This document shows positions 1 through 4,952 of a DNA stretch of 5,798 nucleotides, in pieces. The notes beneath the pieces are model-generated. The model saw nothing but the letters and a program-made list of their open reading frames with translations, did no database searches and had not been told where the DNA came from. Positions within the stretch are counted from its first letter, which is position 1. Every line of letters begins with the position of its first letter. The DNA comes from Jatrophihabitans sp. (GTDB lineage: Bacteria > Actinomycetota > Actinomycetes > Mycobacteriales > Jatrophihabitantaceae), in assembly GCA_004299665.1 (NCBI GenBank), contig SCQZ01000181.1, forward strand, positions 1-5,798. The letters run 5' to 3'. The position numbers and the translations under genes were made by a program.

Positions 1-1
1 C

Positions 2-415
2 AGTGCGCTGGTGCACGCGGCCGCGGTGCTGGACGGCGACCTCGGACTCACCGGCGACGAGGCGACCGGCGTGGGGATCGTGCGCGGCGCGCTCGGCGAG
101 CCGCTGCGCTGGATCGCCGCCAACGCCGGCCTCGAGGGCTACGTCGTGCTGTCGAAGGTGGTGGCGCGACCCGCCGGCGAGGGGCTCAACGTGGCCAGCG
201 GCGAGTACGGCGACCTGGTCGCCCAGGGCGTCGTCGACCCGGTGAAGGTGACGAAGGCGGCGCTGGCAAACGCCGGTTCGGTGGCCTCGGTGGTGCTGTC
301 CACCCAGAGCGCGATCGTCGAGAAGCCCGCCGAGCCGGAGCACGACCACGACGGCCACGGGCACAGCCACGGGCACGGGCGCGGGCACAGCCACTCGCAC
401 GGCCCCGGCTTCTGA
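2..415 (+). CDS. groEL: Chaperonin GroEL (GroEL1-type), C-terminal part; 5' end outside window
   Basis: This is the last 137 residues of a 60-kDa chaperonin, which folds client proteins in an ATP-driven cytoplasmic double ring with GroES. The visible part is the end of the apical-to-intermediate return and the C-terminal equatorial domain. Family landmarks are LTGDEATGVGIVRGAL (ATP-domain return), EPLRWIAANAGLEG, and YGDLVAQGVVDPVKVTKAALANA. In place of the usual Gly-Gly-Met tail, the protein ends in a histidine-rich tract with nine His between visible residues 114 and 133, interspersed with Gly, Ser and Asp, then PGF. A His-rich tail is known for GroEL1, the second chaperonin of actinobacteria, which is often encoded with groES; a groES gene would lie upstream of this window. 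The tail suggests metal binding, which is inferred. The gene is incomplete only because the window starts inside it. Family assignment is secure; the GroEL1 subtype rests on the tail and the neighbouring whiB. Confidence 0.95.
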   Translation, partial: SALVHAAAVLDGDLGLTGDEATGVGIVRGALGEPLRWIAANAGLEGYVVLSKVVARPAGEGLNVASGEYGDLVAQGVVDPVKVTKAALANAGSVASVVLSTQSAIVEKPAEPEHDHDGHGHSHGHGRGHSHSHGPGF

Positions 416-430
416 GCCGGACGACGTGAC

Positions 431-471
431 CGCCGCAGCGTGCCGACCCCCGCGGCCGGAACGCTGCGGCG
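431..471. terminator. Probable bidirectional terminator between convergent groEL and whiB
   Basis: A perfect inverted repeat with 11-bp arms (CGCCGCAGCGT at 431-441 and ACGCTGCGGCG at 461-471) and a 19-nt loop lies in the 65-bp gap between two convergent stop codons. It begins 16 nt after the groEL stop and ends 10 nt before the whiB stop. There is no T-tract on either strand, as is common for hairpin terminators in high-GC actinobacteria. Position and symmetry fit termination of both transcripts. Termination itself is inferred. Confidence 0.75.
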
Positions 472-480
472 ATGCCCGTC

Positions 481-762
481 TCAGGCCGGCCGGCGCGTGA
501 GCATCCGCTCGCGCTCGTCGACCGACAACCCGCCCCAGACCCCGTAGGGTTCGCGGGCCAGCAGCGCCCAGCGCAGGCAGTTCTCCACGACCGGGCAGGT
601 CGCGCAGATCGCCTTCGCCGCCATCTCGCGCCGCGATCGGGACGGGCCGCGCTCGTTCTCCGGGTGGTAGAAGGTCGCCGTGTCGATTCCCCGGCAGGCA
701 GCATTCAGCTGCCAGTCCCAGTCGCCCTCGCGCGGGGCAGGAAGACGTCGCACCTCGGCCAT
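481..762 (-). CDS. WhiB-family iron-sulfur transcriptional regulator (WhiB3/WhiD-like)
   Basis: A 93-residue cytoplasmic Wbl protein, of typical length for the family. Such proteins bind a redox- and NO-sensitive [4Fe-4S] cluster and control transcription, usually through the principal sigma factor; WhiB3 and WhiD affect redox balance, lipid metabolism or sporulation. Four cluster Cys are visible at 23, 53, 56 and 62 (C-x29-C-x2-C-x5-C), followed by the Gly/Trp turn YGVWGG at 73-78 and a basic C-terminus (ERMLTRRPA). The N-terminal stretch (RLPAP..GDWDWQLNAACRG..) and the ENERG and EPYGVWGG segments resemble WhiB3/WhiD more than WhiB1 or WhiB2, judged from memory. The ATG at 760-762 is chosen because it gives the family length, matches the WhiB3/WhiD N-terminus, and has a purine-rich AAAGGG about 10 nt upstream. 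The open frame continues upstream, but that extension has no family similarity. The gene converges on groEL, as in the mycobacterial whiB3 locus. The symbol is left blank because the paralogue number cannot be fixed here. Confidence 0.95.
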   Translation of the reverse strand: MAEVRRLPAPREGDWDWQLNAACRGIDTATFYHPENERGPSRSRREMAAKAICATCPVVENCLRWALLAREPYGVWGGLSVDERERMLTRRPA

Positions 763-772
763 CTGCGTCGTG

Positions 773-778
773 CCCTTT
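773..778 (-). promoter_or_regulatory. Ribosome binding site of whiB
   Basis: On the minus strand the sequence AAAGGG precedes the ATG at 762 by 10 nt. It supports this start over longer in-frame possibilities. It lies only 4 nt downstream of the leader hairpin at 783-826, so structure in the leader could affect access by the ribosome. Confidence 0.6.
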
Positions 779-782
779 CGTG

Positions 783-826
783 CCTGCTGCGACGGCGCCC
801 CCAGTTGCGCCGTCGCGTACAGCAGG
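783..826 (-). promoter_or_regulatory. Large hairpin in the whiB upstream region
   Basis: The arms GCGACGGCGC (789-798) and GCGCCGTCGC (807-816) pair perfectly over 10 bp around an 8-nt loop. A further 6-bp pairing, CCTGCT (783-788) with AGCAGG (821-826), extends the stem after a 4-nt one-sided bulge, giving 16 bp in all. It sits between the DUF5319-type gene and whiB, which point the same way, and ends just before the whiB ribosome binding site. It could terminate read-through from the upstream gene, act as a leader attenuator or translation-control structure, or bind a protein as DNA. The structure is directly visible; its role is inferred. Confidence 0.6.
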
Positions 827-853
827 AATAAAGAGCGGCCGGGCGAAAGGTAA
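825..853 (-). promoter_or_regulatory. Possible whiB promoter
   Basis: On the minus strand a weak -35-like TTACCT (848-853) and a -10-like TATTCC (825-830) are 17 bp apart, in the only AT-rich patch of the gap. Transcription would start near 818, placing the 10-bp hairpin stem at the very 5' end of the mRNA. Neither box is close to consensus and WhiB genes often use alternative sigma factors, so this is tentative. The rest of the gap (854-916) is very GC-rich, with only short self-complementary stretches such as GCGGG-TG-CCCGC at 890-901. Confidence 0.3.
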
Positions 854-916
854 CGCGCGGCGCCGGGCCGGCCCCGGGCAGGTTCGCGAGCGGGTGCCCG
901 CCGGGTCGGGGGAGCG

Positions 917-1306
917 TCAGGGGCGCTTGGACAGCGCCGCCCAGGCATCCAGGTAGCCGCGGGCGTAGTCCCAGCTGACGTAGGACTCGCGGTCCGGCGA
1001 GAACGCCGGCTCGTGCACGTGGGTGCGCCCCTCGCCCAGCAGCGCCCGCAGGTTGGCCGCCATGAGGTCCCAGCCGAAGTAGTGCTGCTCGCCGCAGTCA
1101 CCGCACTCGACGAGGATGCCGGCCACGCCGACCGGTTCGAGCTGTTGGCGGAACTCGGCGAGTTCGTCGAGGTCGGCCTCGATGTCCGCCCGCTCGTCCT
1201 CGCTCAGCGGCTGCGGCGGCTCGACGTCCTCGAGCAGGGCGGCCGGGTCGGCGGGATCGTCCAGGAACGGGTCGGACGGACCTTCGTCGAGGTTCACGCC
1301 CTCCAC
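917..1306 (-). CDS. DUF5319-type conserved actinobacterial protein (Rv3412-like)
   Basis: A soluble acidic protein of up to 129 residues with no signal peptide or membrane segment; its function is unknown. The N-terminal half is rich in Asp, Glu and Pro (DPFLDDPADP, then a likely helix DERADIEADLDELAEFRQQLEPVG at about 37-60). The C-terminal half contains ECGDCGEQHYFGWDLMAANL, with a CxxC pair at Cys68 and Cys71, then HEPAFSPDRESYVSWDYARGYLDAW. This CGDCGEQHYF...WDY.RGY pattern and the position divergent from guaB2 match Rv3412-type proteins from memory. The CxxC pair could bind a metal, but only two Cys are present. The start is uncertain. GTG at 1304-1306 has no ribosome binding site. The in-frame GTG at 1295-1297, three codons later, has GGAGGG too close to it for a standard site, but a TACCGT box 7 nt upstream (1305-1310) would suit a leaderless transcript. 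Confidence 0.82.
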   Translation of the reverse strand: MEGVNLDEGPSDPFLDDPADPAALLEDVEPPQPLSEDERADIEADLDELAEFRQQLEPVGVAGILVECGDCGEQHYFGWDLMAANLRALLGEGRTHVHEPAFSPDRESYVSWDYARGYLDAWAALSKRP

Positions 1307-1322
1307 GGTAAGGCCGGGGCGG

Positions 1323-1339
1323 CCGGTTGCGCCAACCGG
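1323..1339. promoter_or_regulatory. Perfect inverted repeat in the DUF5319-type/guaB2 divergent gap
   Basis: CCGGTTG (1323-1329) and CAACCGG (1333-1339) are exact reverse complements around a 3-nt centre. The repeat sits 5 nt upstream of a possible guaB2 -10 box and in the expected -35 zone of the divergent gene. The position and symmetry suggest an operator for a dimeric regulator of one or both genes. No regulator can be assigned. Confidence 0.4.
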
Positions 1340-1344
1340 ACCCT

Positions 1345-1350
1345 TAGACT
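1345..1350 (+). promoter_or_regulatory. Possible guaB2 -10 box
   Basis: TAGACT fits the TAnnnT pattern of actinobacterial housekeeping -10 elements and would start transcription near 1357, leaving a leader of about 50 nt. No convincing -35 box lies 16-19 bp upstream; the inverted repeat occupies that zone. Low confidence. Confidence 0.3.
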
Positions 1351-1408
1351 GGGGTACCGGCAGCGGCGGGGGTGAGTCGAGCCGCACTCGTGGAGCGAAG
1401 GTGAGGAC

Positions 1409-2917
1409 GTGACCGAGGTTCCCGAGAAGTTCGCCGCCCTGGGACTGACCTACGACGACGTGCTGCTGCTGCCCGGTGATTCCGGCGACCTCGTCCCGGC
1501 CGAGATCGACACCCGCTCCCGGCTGACCCGCGAGATATCGATCGCGATCCCGCTGCTCTCGGCCGCCATGGACACCGTCACCGAGTCGCGCATGGCGATC
1601 GCGATGGCGCGCCAGGGTGGCCTCGGTGTCCTGCACCGCAACCTGTCCATCGCCGACCAGGCCTACCAGGTGGACCTGGTCAAGCGGACCCAGACCGGGA
1701 TGATCACCAACCCGGTGACGATCGGTCCGGACGCCACGCTCGAGCAGCTCGACGAGGTGTGCGGCCAGTACCGCATCTCCGGGCTGCCGGTCGTCGACGG
1801 GGACCGGAGGCTGCTGGGCATCATCACCAACCGCGACCTGCGTTTCGTCCCCGTGGCCGAGTGGACGACGACCAAGGTCGACGAGGTGATGACCGCGATG
1901 CCGCTCATCACGGCGCCCGTCGGGATCTCCCACGAGGACGCCGCCGCGATCTTGCGCCAGCACAAGCGGGAGCGGTTGCCGCTGGTCGATGCCGGCGGAC
2001 GGCTCGCCGGGCTGATCACGGTCAAGGACTTCGTCAAGTCCGAGCAGTTCCCGAACGCCAGCAAGGACGCCCAGGGCCGGCTCATGGTCGGCGCCGCGAT
2101 CGGCTACTTCGGCGATGCCTGGGAGCGGGCGACCACCCTCGTCGAGGCGGGCGTTGACGTGCTCGTGGCCGACACGGCGCACGGGCACGTCGCGATGCTG
2201 GTCGACATGGTGCGGCGGCTGAAGTCCGACCCCGCCACGCGGCACGTCCAGGTCATCGGCGGCAACGTCGTCACGCGGGCGGGCGCGCAGGCATTCGTCG
2301 ACGCGGGGGCCGACGCGGTGAAGGTCGGTGTCGGCCCGGGCTCGATCTGCACCACCCGGATCGTCACCGGTGTCGGTGCCCCCCAGATCACGGCCGTGGA
2401 CGAGGTCGCGCAGGTATGCGGCCCCGCGGGCGTTCCGGTGATCGCCGACGGCGGCCTGCAGTACTCCGGTGACATCGCCAAGGCCATCGTCGCGGGGGCG
2501 GAGTCGGTCATGCTCGGGTCGCTGCTGGCCGGGTGCGAGGAGTCACCCGGCGAGCTGATCCTCGTCAACGGCAAGCAGTACAAGTCGTACCGCGGCATGG
2601 GCTCGCTGGGCGCGATGAGTTCGCGTGGCAAGAAGTCGTTCTCGAAGGACCGGTACTTCCAGGCGGAGGTCTCCAGCGACGACCAGTTGATCACCGAGGG
2701 CATCGAGGGCCGGGTCGCCTATCGCGGACCGCTCGCCGCGGTGGCGCACCAACTGGTGGGCGGGCTGCGGCAGTCGATGTTCTACGTCGGTGCGGGCACC
2801 GTCGCGGAACTCGCGGCGAAGGGGCGCTTCATCCGCATCACGCAGGCGTCGCTGAAGGAGTCGCACCCCCACGACGTGCAGGGGATCGTCGAGGCGCCGA
2901 ACTACACGGCGCGGTAG
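1409..2917 (+). CDS. guaB2: Inosine-5'-monophosphate dehydrogenase (IMPDH)
   Basis: A 502-residue cytoplasmic enzyme that oxidises IMP to XMP with NAD+, the committed step to GMP. The (beta/alpha)8 barrel is split by two CBS domains at about 95-210 (MITNPVTIGPDATLEQ... and VMTAMPLITAPVGIS...), which in this family sense adenine and guanine nucleotides. Catalytic features are intact: the loop GVGPGSICTTRIVTG with Cys314 as nucleophile, the IMP-phosphate motif VIADGGLQYSGD (Asp347), the YRGMGS segment at 394-399, and a mobile-flap Arg415-Tyr416 pair (DRYF) that probably activates water. The length is normal, slightly shorter than the 529 residues I recall for M. tuberculosis GuaB2. GTG at 1409 is preceded by AAGG and GTGAGG and gives the usual N-terminus (KFAALGLTYDDVLLLPGDS). 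The gene probably forms an operon with guaB3 19 nt downstream. The name guaB2 follows mycobacterial usage; the neutral name is guaB. Confidence 0.98.
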   Translation: MTEVPEKFAALGLTYDDVLLLPGDSGDLVPAEIDTRSRLTREISIAIPLLSAAMDTVTESRMAIAMARQGGLGVLHRNLSIADQAYQVDLVKRTQTGMITNPVTIGPDATLEQLDEVCGQYRISGLPVVDGDRRLLGIITNRDLRFVPVAEWTTTKVDEVMTAMPLITAPVGISHEDAAAILRQHKRERLPLVDAGGRLAGLITVKDFVKSEQFPNASKDAQGRLMVGAAIGYFGDAWERATTLVEAGVDVLVADTAHGHVAMLVDMVRRLKSDPATRHVQVIGGNVVTRAGAQAFVDAGADAVKVGVGPGSICTTRIVTGVGAPQITAVDEVAQVCGPAGVPVIADGGLQYSGDIAKAIVAGAESVMLGSLLAGCEESPGELILVNGKQYKSYRGMGSLGAMSSRGKKSFSKDRYFQAEVSSDDQLITEGIEGRVAYRGPLAAVAHQLVGGLRQSMFYVGAGTVAELAAKGRFIRITQASLKESHPHDVQGIVEAPNYTAR

Positions 2918-2923
2918 GTACGG

Positions 2924-2929
2924 CAGACT
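2924..2929 (+). promoter_or_regulatory. Possible leaderless -10 box before guaB3
   Basis: The 19-nt gap between guaB2 and guaB3 has no Shine-Dalgarno sequence before the guaB3 ATG. CAGACT, one base from TAGACT, ends exactly 7 nt before the ATG, the spacing expected if transcription starts at the initiator codon. A similar TAGACT lies upstream of guaB2. This suggests guaB3 may have its own leaderless transcript as well as read-through from guaB2. Confidence 0.35.
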
Positions 2930-2936
2930 CAACGGC

Positions 2937-4055
2937 ATGCCGGAGACCGTCGAGATCGGCCTAGGTCGCAGCGCCCGCCGCGGCTACCACCTCGAGGAGA
3001 TCGCGCTCGTGCCGACGCGGCGCACGCGCGGCAGTTCGGTGGTGTCGACGGCCTGGCAGATCGACGCCCACTCCTTCGCCCTGCCGCTGGTCGCGGCACC
3101 GTCCGACGCCGTCGTCTCGCCGTCGACGGCGGCCGAGATCGAACGCCTCGGGGGACTGGCAGTCCTCGACGGGGAGGGGCTGTGGGCGCGGTACGAGGAC
3201 GCCGACGCGGAACTGGCCGCGCTCGACGACGAGAACGTCACCCTGCAGCGCGTCTACGCCCGGCCGGTGTCCCCGGACCTGCTCAGGCGGCGCATCGGCG
3301 ACCTTCGTGCCGCAGGGGTGCGGGTCGCGGTGCGGCTCTCGCCGCAGCACACCACCGACCTCGCCCCGCACGTCCTGGCCGCGGGCGTCGACCTGCTGGT
3401 CATCCAGGGCACGGTCATCTCGGCCGAGCACGTGGCCGGCGGGTCGGTCGAGGGGCTCAACCTCAAGACGTTCATCGCCGACCTGGACGTCCCGGTGCTC
3501 GTCGGCGGCGTGACGAACTACCAGACGGCGCTGCACCTGATGCGCACCGGCGCCGCCGGGATCATCGTCGGCTACGGGGCGCACCTGGGTTCGACGACCC
3601 CCGCGCAGCTCGGCATCGACGTGCCGATGGCGACGGCGATCGTGGACGCCGCCGCGGCGCGGCGCGACTACCTGGACGAGACCGGCGGCCGGTACGTGCA
3701 CCTGGTCGCGTACGGGGACATCGCCAGCGGCGGCGACATCGCCAAGGCCCTCGCGTGCGGGGCGGACGCGGTGATGCTGGGCGAGGCGCTGGCCGTCGCG
3801 GCGGAGGCGCCGGGGCGCGGGCGGTACTGGGACAGCACCGCCGCGCACCCGCGCCTGCCGCGGTCGGCCGTCGTCGACCTCGGCTACGGCGACGCGCAGC
3901 GCCCCGGCCTCGCGTGCGTGATCAACGGCCCGGCGCCGGACGCGGCGGGGGAGTGCAACCTGTTCGGGGCGCTGCGCCGGGCGATGGCCAAGTGCGGGTA
4001 CAGCTCGGTCAAGGAGTTCCAGAAGGCCGAGTTGCTGGTGACGAGTGCACAGTAG
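2937..4055 (+). CDS. guaB3: GuaB3 family IMP dehydrogenase-related protein
   Basis: A 372-residue barrel protein of the GuaB3 subfamily, close to the roughly 375 residues of mycobacterial GuaB3 and without CBS domains. Subfamily landmarks are EIGLGRSARRGY at the start, LGGLAVLDGEGLWAR (71-85), VDLLVIQGTVISAEHV (151-166), LNLKTFIADLDVPVLVGGV (174-192), VPMATAIVDAAAARRDYLDETGGRYVH (229-255) and a C-terminus ending YSSVKEFQKAELLV. Aligning VGYGAHLGSTT with VGVGPGSICTT of the neighbouring GuaB2 without gaps puts Ser219 at the catalytic Cys. The nucleotide-binding ADGG motif is AYGD here, with Tyr259 in the Asp position. The YRGMGS flap is absent. Some actinobacterial GuaB3 proteins also lack the Cys, as I recall for M. 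tuberculosis, but I recall the Asp being kept. Cyanobacterial GuaB3 has been reported as a GMP reductase. Here canonical IMPDH or GMP reductase chemistry looks unlikely; a regulatory or structural role is inferred. ATG 2937 gives the subfamily N-terminus. Confidence 0.93.
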   Translation: MPETVEIGLGRSARRGYHLEEIALVPTRRTRGSSVVSTAWQIDAHSFALPLVAAPSDAVVSPSTAAEIERLGGLAVLDGEGLWARYEDADAELAALDDENVTLQRVYARPVSPDLLRRRIGDLRAAGVRVAVRLSPQHTTDLAPHVLAAGVDLLVIQGTVISAEHVAGGSVEGLNLKTFIADLDVPVLVGGVTNYQTALHLMRTGAAGIIVGYGAHLGSTTPAQLGIDVPMATAIVDAAAARRDYLDETGGRYVHLVAYGDIASGGDIAKALACGADAVMLGEALAVAAEAPGRGRYWDSTAAHPRLPRSAVVDLGYGDAQRPGLACVINGPAPDAAGECNLFGALRRAMAKCGYSSVKEFQKAELLVTSAQ

Positions 4056-4072
4056 GCGCCCTGCGACCGCCT
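4054..4072. terminator. Possible compact terminator between convergent guaB3 and tetR
   Basis: AGGCG (4054-4058) and CGCCT (4068-4072) form a 5-bp stem with a 9-nt loop that overlaps the stop codons of both convergent genes, which are separated by only 16 bp. The stem is short and has no T-tract, so termination here is uncertain; transcripts may run into each other. Confidence 0.3.
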
Positions 4073-4815
4073 CAGGCTAATGGGCGTCCGGTCGCGGACT
4101 GGCCGAAGATCGTCGCGTACCAGGCGTGGGCGACCGCGTGCGCTGCGACGTCCAGGTCGACGTCGGTTCCGTGCAACTGGCGTTGCGCGTACCAGACGTA
4201 GGCGGACTGTTCCACCATGCATGCAAGGCTCTCCGTCACGACCGCCGCGTCCACACCGTTGATCTTCGTTATGCCATGCACCTCGGCGAGCGCCGAGACG
4301 AATCGCTCGATGTGACGCGTACGCATATGCCACCAGAAGTCCCGGAAGCGATCCTCGACGTGTGCCGCCTGCATGAACGCGCGCATCACGTCAGGCTCCC
4401 GGCTGTAGAGCTCGAGGTAGCCACGGTGTGCCTCAAGCAGCGCCCCGTAGGGGTCGGTGCGGAAACTGTGTTCGGCCGAGGTGCTCGCCTGGTAGAGCTG
4501 CTCGTGCAGATCCGCGATGACCTGGGCGAAGAGGTCCTCCTTGTTGACGAAGTACCTATACAACCCACCAAGTGAGATCTTCGCTTTCGCCGCGACCGCG
4601 CTCATCGTCGCGTCTACGTAGCCGTCCCGAGCGAAGACTGCCTGCGCTGACCGCAGCAGGTGCTCGCGGGTGCGGCGTCCCTTAGATGTCGTCGGACGAA
4701 ACGTGACGGGCTCGACGACCGGTGCTCCGGGGACCCCGTGGGCCTGCGTGAGGTCACGCGCCGTTTCCTGGTGTGTGCGCGGCGACGTTCCGGCATCGCC
4801 TGCGTCTGGGGTCAC
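4072..4815 (-). CDS. TetR/AcrR-family transcriptional regulator
   Basis: A 247-residue cytoplasmic repressor-type protein. The DNA-binding domain spans about 47-100: helix 1 RRTREHLLRSAQAVFARDGY, then the helix-turn-helix DATMSAVAAKAKISLGGLYRYFVNKEDLF, a standard TetR signature. The remaining 145 residues are helical and variable, as expected of the ligand-binding and dimerisation domain, with several aromatic residues (FWWHM, YVWYA, AWYATIF) that could line a pocket. An unusual 45-residue, low-complexity N-terminal extension precedes the domain. The only in-frame start before the domain is the GTG at 4813-4815, and an in-frame stop lies 9-11 nt upstream of it, so the extension is likely real. 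The gene diverges from the permease gene across 137 bp, the classic arrangement for a local repressor whose ligand is the transported solute. It converges on guaB3. Family is certain; target and ligand are inferred. Confidence 0.93.
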   Translation of the reverse strand: MTPDAGDAGTSPRTHQETARDLTQAHGVPGAPVVEPVTFRPTTSKGRRTREHLLRSAQAVFARDGYVDATMSAVAAKAKISLGGLYRYFVNKEDLFAQVIADLHEQLYQASTSAEHSFRTDPYGALLEAHRGYLELYSREPDVMRAFMQAAHVEDRFRDFWWHMRTRHIERFVSALAEVHGITKINGVDAAVVTESLACMVEQSAYVWYAQRQLHGTDVDLDVAAHAVAHAWYATIFGQSATGRPLA

Positions 4816-4821
4816 CGCCAG

Positions 4822-4827
4822 AGCCTA
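4822..4827 (-). promoter_or_regulatory. Possible leaderless -10 box of tetR
   Basis: On the minus strand TAGGCT fits TAnnnT and ends 6 nt before the GTG start, so transcription would begin at or next to the start codon. The same bases could instead be read as a poor ribosome binding site (TAGG, 8 nt from GTG). No clear -35 box is seen, although a run of seven A (seven T on the minus strand) lies just upstream. Tentative. Confidence 0.3.
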
Positions 4828-4851
4828 CCAAAAAAATATGTGACGTCGCTC

Positions 4852-4881
4852 TTGACTTTTTCTTTCGGCGTCCATCATCCT
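4852..4881 (+). promoter_or_regulatory. Probable permease promoter
   Basis: TTGACT at 4852-4857 matches five of six -35 consensus bases and is the best -35 box in the window. Possible -10 boxes are CATCAT (4873-4878, 15-bp spacer) or CATCCT (4876-4881, 18-bp spacer); neither is strong, as expected for a regulated promoter. Transcription would start around 4885-4888, leaving a leader of about 65 nt. An inverted repeat covers the -10 region. Confidence 0.5.
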
Positions 4882-4887
4882 GACGCC
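4867..4887. promoter_or_regulatory. Candidate TetR operator over the permease promoter
   Basis: GGCGTC (4867-4872) and GACGCC (4882-4887) are exact reverse complements, 9 nt apart, giving a 21-bp symmetric site of a size usual for TetR dimers. It covers the -10 and likely start region of the permease promoter, so binding would block transcription. A related palindrome, GACGTC, occurs at 4842-4847 between the two promoters and may be a second, weaker site. The assignment to the adjacent regulator is inferred. Confidence 0.45.
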
Positions 4888-4909
4888 ACACAACACCGAT
4901 GCTGGTAAA

Positions 4910-4941
4910 CGTGCGCGTCACCGCACGGTGTTCCAGACACC
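4910..4941. promoter_or_regulatory. Overlapping inverted repeats in the permease leader
   Basis: Three perfect inverted repeats overlap in 32 bp: CGTGCG/CGCACG (4910-4915 with 4922-4927), CACCG/CGGTG (4919-4923 with 4926-4930) and GGTGT/ACACC (4927-4931 with 4937-4941). They end 2 nt before the permease ribosome binding site. They may be alternative mRNA stems or a second protein-binding site. Short arms in GC-rich DNA can arise by chance, so confidence is low. Confidence 0.3.
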
Positions 4942-4942
4942 C

Positions 4943-4947
4943 AGGAG
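4943..4947 (+). promoter_or_regulatory. Ribosome binding site of the permease gene
   Basis: AGGAG lies 5 nt before the ATG at 4953 and fixes this start. It is the most canonical ribosome binding site in the window. Confidence 0.75.
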
Positions 4948-4952
4948 AGCCG

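Noticed and set aside
763..1101. Upstream extension of the whiB reading frame
   Set aside because: The extra residues have no family similarity and overlap the DUF5319-type gene. The ATG at 762 has a ribosome binding site and gives the normal WhiB length.
1307..2245. Long minus-strand open frame continuous with the DUF5319-type gene and antisense to guaB2
   Set aside because: It mirrors guaB2 codons in GC-rich DNA, gives a low-complexity Asp/Arg/His-rich protein with no recognisable domain, and guaB2 on the other strand is certain.
2961..3848. Large minus-strand open frame opposite guaB3
   Set aside because: Arg/Val/Asp-rich shadow of guaB3 without domains or a credible start; the plus-strand protein is clearly conserved.
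3182..4201. Plus-strand open frame overlapping guaB3 in another frame
   Set aside because: Extremely Arg/Gly-rich translation typical of an off-frame reading in GC-rich DNA; it also runs into the convergent tetR gene.
4811..4924. Direct repeat of the 8-mer GTCACCGC at 4811-4818 and 4917-4924
   Set aside because: An 8-bp match in GC-rich DNA is expected by chance; one copy includes the tetR start codon.
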